NCBI GenBank assembly: GCA_040905445.1
Contig: JBBDRN010000016.1
Span: 1-64,000, forward strand
DNA from: SKPT01 sp040905445
GTDB taxonomy: Bacteria > Planctomycetota > Phycisphaerae > Phycisphaerales > Phycisphaeraceae
Length of the DNA stretch: 64,000 bases
Reading direction: 5' to 3'
The translations under genes were made by a program, and so were the position numbers. The notes beneath the pieces were generated by a model. It made no database searches. It had not been told where the DNA came from and was given only the letters and a program-made list of their open reading frames with translations. This document shows positions 15,491 to 24,797 of the stretch, piece after piece (positions within the stretch are counted from its first letter, which is position 1; the number at the start of each line of letters is the position of its first letter).

Positions 15491-17542
15491 TCAGATCGTC
15501 CCCGGGCGGCGCTGCGACGGCCCCGGCTGCGCCGGCGGCTGCTCATCCTCCAACTCGAAACCTGCCGCCGGCTCGAAGCCCAGCCGACGCGACACCGCCT
15601 CCATCGACAACGACGCGTCCGGCCCGTCCGCCGCCACCAGCTCCGACCAGAGCATCTCGTCCACTGTGGCCGCCATCGCCGGGACGCCCAGCGCCTGCAC
15701 GTACTGCTGCCGCGACAACGGCTCATACGCGTCGACGCGGAACAGCGCCAGCCCCTGCCGGTCGACGTGGTCCAGCGGTACGCCGCTGACACGCTCCGCC
15801 TCGTCGCGCGACGCGAGGTCGACGTCGCCCCCTGCCGCAAGCTCCTGCGCCAGGTTGAAGATCGCACCGACGAACGCTTCGCTGCGTCCGATGCCCGGCA
15901 CCGACGGCGCGACCAGCCGCCGTTCCAGCCCGCGCACCCGCCGGGCCGTCAGCGGCACCTCGATCAGCTCGAGCCCCTCGCTCTCGGCCAGCGCCTCGAG
16001 CCCTTCGCTGCGCGCCCGCTCCAGCCACTGGCTGCGCTCGCCCACCAGCCGCTCGTGCGCCTTGAGCCGACGCACGTCCGCCTCGACCTCGTCACGCACC
16101 TCGTCGAGCGACGCCGGCTCCCGCGCCGGCTCGGCGTCACGCACGCGGAAGATGTAACGCGAGCCCGCCTGGTCCCGCAGCACCGAACTCGCCAGCCCCA
16201 CCTGCAGGCGACGCACCACCAGCGGGTTCTCCTCCCCAGGCTCCAGCTCGCGCACGCTCGCGACATACGCCGTCAGCGGCAGATCCGGCCGATCCTCCAG
16301 CACCGCGTCGCCAAGGCCCGGCAACGTCTCCACCTCGCCCAGCGCCACCCACGCGTCGACCCGACGCTCGACCACCGGCTCGATCCCCACGCGCGACGCG
16401 ACCTCCGCCGCCACCGCGTCCAGGTCCGTCGGCTCAAAGTCCTCCGGCAGCACGCGATAACCCCGCGACTCCGCCACCCCCCGCGCGTCACGCACCAGCA
16501 GCGACTGGGCCGTGCGGATCGCCTGCTGGGCCAGCTCGTCCGCGGCACGCCGCGTCAGGATCTCGACGATCTCGCCGTGCACCTGGCCATAGTCCGCCAC
16601 CTCGCCCGTCTCCGGCGCGCGGAAGTCGTCCTCGTTCTCGTTGTAGTAGGCCAGCACGTCGACCTCTTCGACCATCTGCTGCTCCTCGATGCGCGTGACC
16701 GCCGCGTCGATCGGCACCGTGAGATACTCGATCCGCACCCGCGGCGGCAGCATGTACCCGAAGCCGTACGGCTCGCTGCGGCCCCGATGCACGTCGCGGT
16801 ACTGTTCGAAGTGCGCCGCCAGCTCCGCCTCGCTCGGCGCGTCGACCTCGTCGGTGTAGCGGTCGCTGGCGATGAGCACCGCCTCGCCCCCGACGCGCGA
16901 CTGCTGCGTGTACATGAAGTGGCGGATCACCGGCTCGCTCAACCGCTGCGCGCCCTCCACCTCCGCCAGCGCCATCTGCCCCTCCATGTAGAGCATCACG
17001 TCCCCCATCGCCTGCGCCTGCTGGATGATGTTCACCGCGTTGACCGCCTGCGCCAGCCGCTCGACCGGCGCCATGTGCGTCCGGCCCAGGATCAGCCCGT
17101 GGTATTGATCCAGCAGCAGCCAGTGACGCACACTCTGTTGGATCATCTCCGGCGTCTGGCCCGTCTGCGTCGAGAGCTGCGTCAGCGCCTGGTCCGCGTA
17201 GCCGAGCACCTCCAGCGTCTGCATCACCTCCATGTTGCTCGTCCGCAGCCCCAGCCGCCGGGCGTCGCGCACCATCAGCGCCCAGAGCAGCGGGTCGCCC
17301 TGCGTGATCCCCTGGGCCATCTGCCCGGCGATCGGGTGCATCCGGCCGAGCAACTCCATCTCCATGGCCGCGGTGTATTGATCCGTCATCCGGATCTCCT
17401 CACCGTCGACGCGCCCGACGACGCGATCGCCCGGCGTGCCATAGTACATGTCCAGCGCCGGCTGGATGAGGAACGCGACCATCAGCACCGACCCACCGAT
17501 GGCGAGGATCAGCTTGTTGTATTTGCGGAAGAACTTGAGCAC
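15491..17542 (-). CDS. PpiD/SurA-like membrane-anchored periplasmic foldase
   Basis: 683 residues from a GTG start. MLKFFRKYNKLILAIGGSV begins an N-terminal membrane anchor (residues 11-30). The rest is extracytoplasmic: an N-terminal SurA-like region (about 35-250, GRVDGEEIRMTDQ) and a long charged helical part with segments resembling degenerate parvulin folds (about 430-600). A canonical parvulin catalytic signature is not evident, so chaperone activity is more likely than isomerase activity. The C-terminus is Pro/Gln-rich. It belongs to a minus-strand run with the SDR and TPR genes. Confidence 0.78.
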   Translation of the reverse strand: MLKFFRKYNKLILAIGGSVLMVAFLIQPALDMYYGTPGDRVVGRVDGEEIRMTDQYTAAMEMELLGRMHPIAGQMAQGITQGDPLLWALMVRDARRLGLRTSNMEVMQTLEVLGYADQALTQLSTQTGQTPEMIQQSVRHWLLLDQYHGLILGRTHMAPVERLAQAVNAVNIIQQAQAMGDVMLYMEGQMALAEVEGAQRLSEPVIRHFMYTQQSRVGGEAVLIASDRYTDEVDAPSEAELAAHFEQYRDVHRGRSEPYGFGYMLPPRVRIEYLTVPIDAAVTRIEEQQMVEEVDVLAYYNENEDDFRAPETGEVADYGQVHGEIVEILTRRAADELAQQAIRTAQSLLVRDARGVAESRGYRVLPEDFEPTDLDAVAAEVASRVGIEPVVERRVDAWVALGEVETLPGLGDAVLEDRPDLPLTAYVASVRELEPGEENPLVVRRLQVGLASSVLRDQAGSRYIFRVRDAEPAREPASLDEVRDEVEADVRRLKAHERLVGERSQWLERARSEGLEALAESEGLELIEVPLTARRVRGLERRLVAPSVPGIGRSEAFVGAIFNLAQELAAGGDVDLASRDEAERVSGVPLDHVDRQGLALFRVDAYEPLSRQQYVQALGVPAMAATVDEMLWSELVAADGPDASLSMEAVSRRLGFEPAAGFELEDEQPPAQPGPSQRRPGTI

Positions 17543-17677
17543 CGACGCGACTCCGGTCTGGAGGGAATGACCGCCACCACCGCCGAGCTATCGGCCACCC
17601 GGCGAACAGGGATAAGCCCCATAGTATAGAGGCTCGGCCGCGTCTGTCGCCCCTCCCGCCCCAGCCACGCCTCCGGC

Positions 17678-18487
17678 TCAGCCGTCGCGCCCCGCCGCCC
17701 CCGGCCGGCTCTGCCGCGCCACGAGCCGCCCCGCCAGCCCCGGCGACAGCGCGTCGATCCAGTCCAGCGCGCGGTAGCTCGCCGGCACGCACACCCTCGC
17801 CCGCGGCCGATCCAGCAGCCGCTCGATCCGCCGCGCCACCCGCTCCGGGCTCACCGCCCGCCGCCGCATCTTCCGCCACAGCGGCTCGACCTCAACGCCG
17901 TGGAAGAACGGCGTGTCCACGATGCCCGGGCAGACCGCGCAGAAATGCACCCCGCGCCCGCCATACTCCGCCGCCAGCGTCTGCGTCAGCGACACCAGCG
18001 CCGCCTTCGCTCCCGCGTAGCCGGCATGCCCCCACGGCCCGACGCGCGCCGCCATCGACGCCACGTTGATCACGTGCCCCGCCCCGCGCTCGAGCATCCC
18101 CGGCAGCACCTGCCGCGTCAGCCTCGCCGGCCCCAGGTAGTTCACCTCCACCAGCCGACGATGCTCATCCTCGTCGAGCTCCAGGAACGGCCGATACCGC
18201 GCCGCCCCCGCGTTGTTGACGAGCACCGCCGCCGGCCCATGCGCCGTAAGCAGCGCGTCGACCGCGGCGGCGCATGCCTCAGGCTCCGCCAGCTCCGCGC
18301 ACGCCACGACCGCGCGATCGCGCCCGATTGCTTCGGCGAGCGCGTCGAGCGCGGCCGCGTTGCGCCCCATGAGTCCAACACGGTAGCCCCGCCCCGCCAG
18401 CCGGCGCGCCGTCGCGGCCCCGATTCCCCCCGACGCCCCGGTCACGATTGCCAGCGCTCGCCCGTCAGATTGGCCATCGGATCCCAC
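17678..18487 (-). CDS. Short-chain dehydrogenase/reductase
   Basis: 269 residues from a GTG start. Classical SDR: cofactor motif VTGASGGIG (15-23), NNAG (near 90), the catalytic Ser in NVASM and the Tyr/Lys pair in YAGAKAA. An Arg in MGRNAAALD suggests NADP(H) preference. The substrate is unknown; the C-terminal pattern ARVCVPASYRALDWIDAL resembles membrane-associated lipid or steroid-type SDRs. It starts 16 bases after the TPR gene, so they are likely co-transcribed. Confidence 0.9.
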   Translation of the reverse strand: MGSDGQSDGRALAIVTGASGGIGAATARRLAGRGYRVGLMGRNAAALDALAEAIGRDRAVVACAELAEPEACAAAVDALLTAHGPAAVLVNNAGAARYRPFLELDEDEHRRLVEVNYLGPARLTRQVLPGMLERGAGHVINVASMAARVGPWGHAGYAGAKAALVSLTQTLAAEYGGRGVHFCAVCPGIVDTPFFHGVEVEPLWRKMRRRAVSPERVARRIERLLDRPRARVCVPASYRALDWIDALSPGLAGRLVARQSRPGAAGRDG

Positions 18488-18503
18488 GCCGCCATCTTAC
18501 CGC

Positions 18504-18821
18504 TCACGCCTCCTCGATCGACGCCAGCAACGCCCCCAACTCCCCCGCCGCGTGGGCATCGCCCGCCGCCTGCGCCCGCTCCACGCCCTGCGCCAGCACC
18601 TGCCGTGCCTCTGCCTCGCGGCCCAACTCCCCCAACAGCCGCCCCTTCTGAAAATACGCGTAGCAGTAGTCCGCATCGACCGTCAGCGTCTCATCCAGCC
18701 AACGCAGCGCCTCCTCCTGTTCGCCAGCCTTGGCATGCTCCAGCGCGATGCCATAGGTGACAAACGGATCTGCCGCATCCGCTTGGTAGAGCTTCCGCAA
18801 CTGCTCAAGCCGTTCACTCAT
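18504..18821 (-). CDS. Small TPR-repeat protein
   Basis: A 105-residue protein starting MSERLEQLRKLYQADAAD. It contains two tetratricopeptide units (PFVTYGIALEHAKAGEQEEA and CYAYFQKGRLLGELGREAEA) and a capping helix. Such small TPR proteins mediate protein contacts; no enzymatic domain is present. An upstream in-frame extension is rejected because it runs through the H-type repeat. It is the first gene of the TPR-SDR-PpiD-like run. Confidence 0.88.
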   Translation of the reverse strand: MSERLEQLRKLYQADAADPFVTYGIALEHAKAGEQEEALRWLDETLTVDADYCYAYFQKGRLLGELGREAEARQVLAQGVERAQAAGDAHAAGELGALLASIEEA

Positions 18822-18897
18822 GTGTTCTGCTCCAGATAAAAAAGGTTCATCCGCGATTTCCGGGAACGACCAACACTGTCGCGCCAAGCCTTGGTTC

Positions 18898-19125
18898 CAG
18901 CCCCCGCAGGGGGCGACGGCATGTAGCCACGGGTGAAGCGGCTGGCCGGCCGCGGCAAGCCGCGCAACCCGTGGGACACGTCGGTGTTCGTCCCGCCCCG
19001 GCAGGGGCGGAGGCAACTCCCGCTGCCCCTGCCGGGGCAGGAGGATTCTCCGTCGCCGCCTCCACGAGTTCCGCTGCGCTCCACCCGTGGCTACAACCCG
19101 CAGCCCTGCGGGGCTGAAGTCTGAC
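18898..19125. repeat. H-type inverted repeat island
   Basis: TGTAGCCACGGGTG (18921) and its inverted copy CACCCGTGGCTACAA (19081-19096) enclose paired blocks CCCCGCAGGGGGCG, CCGGCAGGGGCGG/CCCCTGCCGGGGC and AACCCGTGGG. Outermost, AGCCCCCGCAGG pairs with CCTGCGGGGCTGAA. The remaining 18822-19272 gap holds no plausible gene. Confidence 0.75.
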
Positions 19126-19272
19126 GCCGGCGATTGCGGCGCGGAGGTCCGCGGCCGGCCCCGAAAATCCCGGGTGAACTATAAAAAACAACCACCGAGA
19201 CACGACAGAGGGGGAGCATAGGAGCCTGCTCCCTCATCGCGTCCTCTTCGCCCCTTCGCGGTTCACCGACCT

Positions 19273-20706
19273 TCACCCCCGCCGCAGCGCCTGCAGCATC
19301 GCCTGCGCCTTGTCCAGCGACTCCTGGTACTCCGCCGCCGGCTGCGAGTCGGCCACGATCCCGCCGCCCACTGAAAAGTCCACCCGCCCGTGGCCGGTCG
19401 CGTCCGTCTCCACCAGCAGCGTCCGGATCGCGATGTTCAAGCACGCCCCGCCCGCTCCGGGCCCGGGCCCTACACCTCCACCCCCGCGCAGCCACCCGAT
19501 CGCCCCGCACCACAGCCCCCGCCGCACCGGCTCCAGCTCATCGATGATCTGCATCGCCCGCACCTTCGGCGCCCCCGTGATCGACCCGCCCGGCAGCGTC
19601 GCCCGCAACAGATCCACCACCGACTTGCTCGCGTGCAGCTCGCCTGTCACCGTCGCCACGCCCTGGTGCACGGTCGGATGCGACTCGATCGTCCGCGGCT
19701 GCTCGACACGTACGCTCCCGTAACGACACACTCGGCCGAGGTCGTTGCGCAACAGATCCACGATCATGTGCAGCTCGGCCGCGTCCTTCTCGCTGCGCTC
19801 CAGCGCGGCCGGGTCGGCGCTCGCGGGGCTGGTGCCCTTCATCGGGCGCGTGACCACCCGCCCGGCCGCGTCGACGTCGAGGAACAGCTCCGGCGAGGTC
19901 GAGCAGACCACCCGCCCTGGTGCATCGAGCCCGCCCGGCGTCAGCTCCAGGTACGCCCCGTACCACGCCGGCGACGCCGTCGCCAGCGCTTCATAAAGCC
20001 GACGCCGGTCGCCGGCGAAGTCGGCGGTCATCCGCTGGCCGAGGTTCACCTGGAACACGTCGCCCGCCGCGATGTACCCCTTGGCCTTGCCCACCATCGC
20101 CTCGTACGCGCCTCGCGTCATCACGCTCGTCGGCTCACCCGCCTCGAAGTCCCCCAGCCGGGCCGACAACCGATCCAGCGCCGGATAACCACCCCCATCC
20201 GCCCACGCGCCGCACGCCCACCACCGCTGCTCCAGCCCGTCATACACCAGCCAGCCCGGGCAGCGCTCCAGTTGCACGATCGGCCAGTCCCGGTCCGCCC
20301 GCGCCCGGCTCGCCGACGTCGCCACCGGCTCGATGAATCGCGCGATGTCATACCCGAAGTACCCCAGCCACAGCGGCGCGTCCGCCCCGCCCTGCTCCAG
20401 CACCGCGCGGAGGTCCGCAAACGGCCGATGCCGCCACGACGCCGCCGCGCCAGTCCCCGCCGGAGGGGCCGGGGAAGGCTGCGCCCGATCACGAGCCTCG
20501 CCCGCCAGCCACGCGCTCACCCCCCGCCCCTCCCCGCGCGTCTCGAACCGCCACGCGCCATCCGCCTCCGCCAGGATCGAATACCGCGCCCACGGCTCAT
20601 GCACCCGCCCCGAGTGGAGCATCAACAGCCGCCGATCCCCCGGCCAGCGCCGCAGCGCCTCCAGTGCATCAAACGTCCACGTGGATATCTCGGTCGCGGC
20701 AGACAT
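19273..20706 (-). CDS. pabB: Aminodeoxychorismate synthase component I
   Basis: Chorismate-utilising enzyme that aminates chorismate on the way to p-aminobenzoate and folate. 477 residues. The N-terminal variable domain is followed from about 200 by the chorismate-binding fold: AKGYIAAGDVFQVNLGQR, STSPELFLDV, TRPMKGTSPAS, SEKDAAELHMIVDLLRNDL, GSITGAPKVRAM, VGGGIVADSQPAAEYQES. The PxKGT form and the IAAGDVFQVNL segment favour PabB over TrpE. No glutaminase (PabA) or lyase (PabC) is next to it. It lies 38 bases after the ABC ATPase gene on the same strand. A Gly-rich loop GGGGVGPGPGAGG near 420 looks like an insertion. Confidence 0.9.
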   Translation of the reverse strand: MSAATEISTWTFDALEALRRWPGDRRLLMLHSGRVHEPWARYSILAEADGAWRFETRGEGRGVSAWLAGEARDRAQPSPAPPAGTGAAASWRHRPFADLRAVLEQGGADAPLWLGYFGYDIARFIEPVATSASRARADRDWPIVQLERCPGWLVYDGLEQRWWACGAWADGGGYPALDRLSARLGDFEAGEPTSVMTRGAYEAMVGKAKGYIAAGDVFQVNLGQRMTADFAGDRRRLYEALATASPAWYGAYLELTPGGLDAPGRVVCSTSPELFLDVDAAGRVVTRPMKGTSPASADPAALERSEKDAAELHMIVDLLRNDLGRVCRYGSVRVEQPRTIESHPTVHQGVATVTGELHASKSVVDLLRATLPGGSITGAPKVRAMQIIDELEPVRRGLWCGAIGWLRGGGGVGPGPGAGGACLNIAIRTLLVETDATGHGRVDFSVGGGIVADSQPAAEYQESLDKAQAMLQALRRG

Positions 20707-20744
20707 GGAAGCGGCTCACGGAGCCAATAGCCAATGGCTACCGG

Positions 20745-21779
20745 CTAAAAGACTCTCTCCCCCTCAAATCCGCGCCCGGTCAGGTGGACAAACACGTCCT
20801 CCAGCGTCGGCTGCCCCACGCTCATCCGCGCGATCCGCCCGCCGAACGCTGCCCCGATCTCCGCCACGAGCTTGGCCCCATCCTCCCGCTCGCAGCGGAT
20901 CACGCCCCCCTCGATCACCCGCGGCTCGCCGCCCGGCGCCCAGGGCCCAAACCGCTCCCCGATCGCCCCCGCCACGTCCGCCACATTCGCCGCGTCCGCG
21001 TCGCCCGCCGCGGCGCGCAGCTCCAGCGTCACGACGTCCCCGCCGATGCGGGCGGTCAGCGCGGCCGGCGCATCGACCGTGACCAGCCGCCCCTCCGCGA
21101 TGATCGCCAGGCGATCGCACCGCGCCGCCTCGTCCATGAGGTGCGTCGTCAGCACGAGGGTGACGCCCGCCTCGGCGCGCAGGGTTTCGAGCTGCGCCCA
21201 CAGCGCCCGCCGCGCCGCCGGGTCCAGCCCCGTCGCCGGCTCATCCATCAGCAGGACGTGCGGCCGGGTGAGCATCGCCTTGGCGAGCTCCACGCGTCGG
21301 CGCATGCCGCCGGAGAACCGCTCCACGCGCTCGCCGCCGCGCTCGCCGAGGTCGAAGCGCGCCAGCGAGGCGTCGATCGCCTGTTCCAGCTCACCGCCGC
21401 AGAGGCCATAGAGCCGACCGTGGTGGCGCAGATTTTCCCGGGCGGTGAGCTTCCCGTCGAGGCTCGGCTGCTGGAACACGACGCCGAGCGTCGCGCGCAC
21501 GCCGGCCGGGTCGCGCAGGACGTCGCGGCCAAACACCTCGAGCGTCGGCCGCCCGTTGCGCTGGGCTCGCGGGCGCAGCAGCGTGGCGAGGATGCGAAAC
21601 AGCGTCGTCTTGCCCCCGCCGTTGGGCCCCAGCACGCCGAAGATCTCGCCCGCCTCGACCTCGAACGACACCTCATCCAGCGCCGCGCGGTCGGCCCGCC
21701 GATAACGATGCGACAGCCCGCGGACCACCAGCGCAGGCGCGGCCGTGGCGGACACGGCAGGTGAGGAAGATGTATTCAA
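20745..21779 (-). CDS. ABC transporter ATP-binding protein (DrrA/NodI-like)
   Basis: 344-residue ATPase with Walker A GPNGGGKTT, Q-loop VFQQPSLDG, signature FSGGMRRRVELA, Walker B VLLMDEPATGLD and switch His in TTHLMDEAA. A C-terminal domain of about 100 residues, found in DrrA-type exporters, ends PTLEDVFVHLTGRG. No permease gene adjoins it; its partner must be elsewhere or is lost from this locus. It lies between pabB and the ctaA-ctaB pair, so a link with cytochrome oxidase assembly is possible. The TTG start is uncertain. Confidence 0.92.
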   Translation of the reverse strand: MNTSSSPAVSATAAPALVVRGLSHRYRRADRAALDEVSFEVEAGEIFGVLGPNGGGKTTLFRILATLLRPRAQRNGRPTLEVFGRDVLRDPAGVRATLGVVFQQPSLDGKLTARENLRHHGRLYGLCGGELEQAIDASLARFDLGERGGERVERFSGGMRRRVELAKAMLTRPHVLLMDEPATGLDPAARRALWAQLETLRAEAGVTLVLTTHLMDEAARCDRLAIIAEGRLVTVDAPAALTARIGGDVVTLELRAAAGDADAANVADVAGAIGERFGPWAPGGEPRVIEGGVIRCEREDGAKLVAEIGAAFGGRIARMSVGQPTLEDVFVHLTGRGFEGERVF

Positions 21780-21799
21780 CGGATCAATCAGGAGATCTC

Positions 21800-21923
21800 T
21801 AGGCTGTGTCGGGAAAAGGTCGTGCTGCGGGTGCCACTGGCGGCTTGTCCGCCAGTGTGCGCGCGGGAGGCCAGGGCACTGGTGGACAAGCCGCCAGTGG
21901 CACCCCTTTTCGGACGGAGCCTA
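21800..21923. repeat. Family B element, GGCGG variant
   Basis: Outer ends TAGGCTGTGTC (21800) and GGACGGAGCCTA (21923) enclose GGGTGCCACTGGCGGCTTG and its inverted copy CAAGCCGCCAGTGGCACC. Each half has its own hairpin (CTGGCGG...CCGCCAG). The outer AGGCTGTGTCCGAAAA words are shared with the copy at 38555-38673. Confidence 0.85.
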
Positions 21924-21984
21924 ACGCTCGCGCCCCGCGTCGCCCAACGGGCGACCGCCAACCACGGCGCGCCGCGGCGCTCCC

Positions 21985-22016
21985 GCTTTCTGAATTCCGA
22001 ATTTTGAATTCGACTC
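21985..22016. repeat. G-type AT-rich half element
   Basis: CTGAATTCCGAATTTTGAATTC directly follows the ctaB stop region. It is one arm of the type seen complete at 53929-54075, and its AT content contrasts sharply with the flanks. Confidence 0.6.
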
Positions 22017-22018
22017 GC

Positions 22019-22966
22019 TCACCCCACCACCACCGCCGCCAGGACGACCGGCAGGTAGACCAGCGACGCCAGGAACAGCCCGCGCGCCCGCTGCCGCGTC
22101 GGCTGTCGCACCAGGCGCACCGCCAGCACCAAGAACCACCCGCCCGCCGCCAGCGCGACGGCGAACGCGATCCAGCCCGCGAAGCCGAACAGCGTCGGCA
22201 GCAGCCCCGCGACCAGCAACAGCCCGCTCGTGACCAGAATCTGTCGAAACGTCTGCGCCCCGGTCGGATCGATCACGGGCAGGATCGGCAGCCCCGCGCG
22301 GGCGTACTCGTCGCGGTACAGCCACCCGATCGCCAGGAAGTGAGGGATCTGCCACCAGAACATGATCGCGAACAGCAGCACCGCCTCGACGCCGATCCAC
22401 TGCGCCGCGGCCGCGTAGCCGATCACCGGCGGCATCGCGCCGGGCACCGCGCCGATCACCGTCGAGACGCTGTGCATGCGCTTCAGCGGCGTGTACACCA
22501 TGGCGTAGGTCACGATCGTCAGCGCCGCCAACGCGGCCGCGAGCAGGTTGCCCGCGACCCAGAGCAGCCCCACGCCGGCCACGGCCAGCACGACGCCCGC
22601 GAGCATCGCCTCGCCGACCGACACCCGTCCCGCGGGCAGGGGCCGATCCGCTGTGCGGCGCATGAGCGCGTCCGTGTCGCGCTCGATGACCTGGTTGAAG
22701 ACGCCCGCCCCCATGCATGACATGGCCGTGCCGACGAGCGCGGCGGCGAAGCTCACCCACTCGAACGCGCCGCCGGCGCCGACGACGAACCCGATGCCCG
22801 CGGTCACGCCGACCATCACGGTGATGCCCGGCTTGGTCATCGTGATGTGATCGCTGATGCGGGCGGCGAGCGCCGCGAGCAGACCCGGGCGATCAACGAC
22901 CGCCGCGCCGCCGGCAGGCGGTGACGAGGCAGCCGAGTCATCCTGATGGGGCACAACACTCATCAT
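22019..22966 (-). CDS. ctaB: Protoheme IX farnesyltransferase (heme O synthase)
   Basis: UbiA-family membrane prenyltransferase converting heme b to heme o. 315 residues with about eight to nine hydrophobic segments. The prenyl-diphosphate binding motif is NQVIERDTDALMRRT (about 97-111) followed by RPLPAGR. The second polar loop is WWQIPHFLAIGWLYRDEY (about 220-237). Downstream of ctaA by 76 bases, so heme O made here feeds the heme A synthase of the same unit and then an aa3-type oxidase encoded elsewhere. Confidence 0.95.
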   Translation of the reverse strand: MMSVVPHQDDSAASSPPAGGAAVVDRPGLLAALAARISDHITMTKPGITVMVGVTAGIGFVVGAGGAFEWVSFAAALVGTAMSCMGAGVFNQVIERDTDALMRRTADRPLPAGRVSVGEAMLAGVVLAVAGVGLLWVAGNLLAAALAALTIVTYAMVYTPLKRMHSVSTVIGAVPGAMPPVIGYAAAAQWIGVEAVLLFAIMFWWQIPHFLAIGWLYRDEYARAGLPILPVIDPTGAQTFRQILVTSGLLLVAGLLPTLFGFAGWIAFAVALAAGGWFLVLAVRLVRQPTRQRARGLFLASLVYLPVVLAAVVVG

Positions 22967-23042
22967 TCAGTCCAAAAAGCCAGCACCGGTCCTGAGCGAG
23001 CCCCCGCCGCGACGGCGAGCGAAGGGTCGGGGGTCCGGCCCT

Positions 23043-24137
23043 TTACGCACCCACAACATCCGCACCCGACCTCGTTTGCGCCCCCTGACGATCACGCGTC
23101 GCCCGCCCGCTCCCCCACCAGACGAGCAAGTGTAACCGGATCGTCAACCAGACCGCCACCGCCAGCACCGCGGCGCCGGTCGCCTGGTGCAGCGTCGCCA
23201 CGGCCGGATAGCGCCCGGTCCAGATCACGCTCGCCCCCAGTGCGAGCTGCACGCCGAGCAGCAGCACCAGCCACCGCGCCGGCCAGCGCGTCTCCGGCCG
23301 CCCGGGGGCACGCAGGTTCAGCCATGTCACCAGCGCGAGCACGAGCCCCGTCACCGCCAGCGCCCACGCCCGATGGGCGAAGTGGACCCAGACCTGGGCG
23401 AGGCTGTGGTCACGCAGCCCGTGGCCGCGCGCCGCCCAGGCATCGATCGCTGCCGTCAGCGCCGCGTCGTTCGCCGGGGGCAGGACCGCGCCATAGTTGG
23501 CCGGGAAGTCGGGGATCGCGAGCCCGGCCCCGTGGTGGCGCATCCACGCCCCGAGCGCGAGCTGCACCACCAGCGCCACGAGCAGGCCGAGCGCCAGCCA
23601 GCGCATCGCGGGCGGAACGACGTTCCCGCCCGCGGGTGTCAGCTCGCGCGTGCGATCGATCCACACCCGGCTCGTTGCCGCGGCGACAAGCACCGTCAGC
23701 GCGAGGAACACCTGCCCCGTGATGCCGTGCACCACCGCCAGGTCCGTCGAAATGAGATCGACCCGGGCGGCGCCCATGACGCCCTGCACGACGACGAGCC
23801 CGAGCAGGCCGAGCCCCGTCCAGCGCAGCCACGGCCGGGGCCGTTGCGTCACCCACAGCCACATCGCCAGGCCGATCGCCATCAGCCCGACGACGTACCC
23901 CTTGAGGCGATGCGAGTGCTCCCAGCGTGTGCCCTGGTCCTCCCACCAGACGCTGAGCGGCGCCCAGGGTGTAAAGTAGTCGAAGGTCCACCACCCCTCC
24001 GGCACCGCCAGCCCGGCCGCGAGGCTCGTCACGTTGCCTCCGATGGTCACGAGGGCGAACGTGGCGACGACCATCGCGATGGCGAAACGGTGCAGCCAGG
24101 GGCGATAACCAGCGGGGGCGGGCGTGGCAGGGGGCAT
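23043..24137 (-). CDS. ctaA: Heme A synthase (CtaA/Cox15)
   Basis: Membrane oxygenase converting heme o to heme a. 364 residues with eight predicted transmembrane segments. Candidate heme-ligating histidines are in WEHSHRLKGY, AVVHGITGQ, WVHFAHRAWA and TLHQATGA, which matches the two-domain repeat of the family. The ATG at 24137 lies just after GC-rich repeat sequence. A minus-strand TATAAT (24198-24193) 56 bases upstream could be its -10 element. The next gene is ctaB. Confidence 0.93.
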   Translation of the reverse strand: MPPATPAPAGYRPWLHRFAIAMVVATFALVTIGGNVTSLAAGLAVPEGWWTFDYFTPWAPLSVWWEDQGTRWEHSHRLKGYVVGLMAIGLAMWLWVTQRPRPWLRWTGLGLLGLVVVQGVMGAARVDLISTDLAVVHGITGQVFLALTVLVAAATSRVWIDRTRELTPAGGNVVPPAMRWLALGLLVALVVQLALGAWMRHHGAGLAIPDFPANYGAVLPPANDAALTAAIDAWAARGHGLRDHSLAQVWVHFAHRAWALAVTGLVLALVTWLNLRAPGRPETRWPARWLVLLLGVQLALGASVIWTGRYPAVATLHQATGAAVLAVAVWLTIRLHLLVWWGSGRATRDRQGAQTRSGADVVGA

Positions 24138-24249
24138 GGGAAAACCGGTGCGGGTAGAGGAAACCGAGGGTCAGGCCGGCGCGCAAGGCGGGATTATAGA
24201 CGCTCCCCACCCCGAAACCCCCCACGCCCCAATCCCCAACGTCCGCCGC

Positions 24250-24277
24250 TTGACACCCCCACCGCACGCGGTAAACT
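24250..24277 (+). promoter_or_regulatory. Promoter of rplM-rpsI
   Basis: TTGACA (24250-24255), 16-base spacer, TAAACT (24272-24277). Predicted start near 24284 with a 53-base leader to rplM. Confidence 0.78.
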
Positions 24278-24336
24278 GTCCGGCTCGCCGTTTTACGCGC
24301 CGGCCCGCGTCGGCCGACCCTCCACGGATCACCCCG

Positions 24337-24771
24337 ATGAACCGTCAGACCACCCACGCCAAGACCGACGACAGCCAGCGCAACTGGCTTCATGTCGACG
24401 CGACCGACCAGATTTTCGGCCGGCTCGCCGCCCGCGTCGCCCGCGTGCTCATGGGCAAGCACAAGCCCGAGTACACCCCCCACGCCGACGTCGGCGACTT
24501 CGTCATCGTCACCAACGCCAGCAAGATGCGATTCACCGGCCGCAAGCTCGACCAGAAAGAGTTCGACCGCTACAGCGGCTATCCCGGCGGCCGGCACACG
24601 CGGACCTACCGGCAGATGCTCGAGCAGCACCCGGACCAGCTCTTCGAGCGCGCCGTCTGGCGCATGATGCCGACCAACCGCCTCGCCCGGCAGAAGCTCA
24701 AGAAGCTCAAGATCTACGCCGGCTCCGAGCATCCGCACCAGGCCCAGCAGCCCGAGCCCCTGACCCTGTGA
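24337..24771 (+). CDS. rplM: 50S ribosomal protein L13
   Basis: 144 residues. L13 motifs are WLHVDATDQIFGRLAARVA, LMGKHKPEYTPHADVGDFV, YSGYPGGRHTRTY and RAVWRMMPTNRLARQ, with LKIYAGSEHPHQAQQP at the end. The ATG at 24337 is chosen because the promoter ends upstream of it and an earlier in-frame start would precede the transcription start. An early assembly protein of the large subunit. Followed by rpsI after 26 bases, the common bacterial order. Confidence 0.97.
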   Translation: MNRQTTHAKTDDSQRNWLHVDATDQIFGRLAARVARVLMGKHKPEYTPHADVGDFVIVTNASKMRFTGRKLDQKEFDRYSGYPGGRHTRTYRQMLEQHPDQLFERAVWRMMPTNRLARQKLKKLKIYAGSEHPHQAQQPEPLTL

Positions 24772-24797
24772 TCGCCTTTACCAGACGGATCCCTTCC

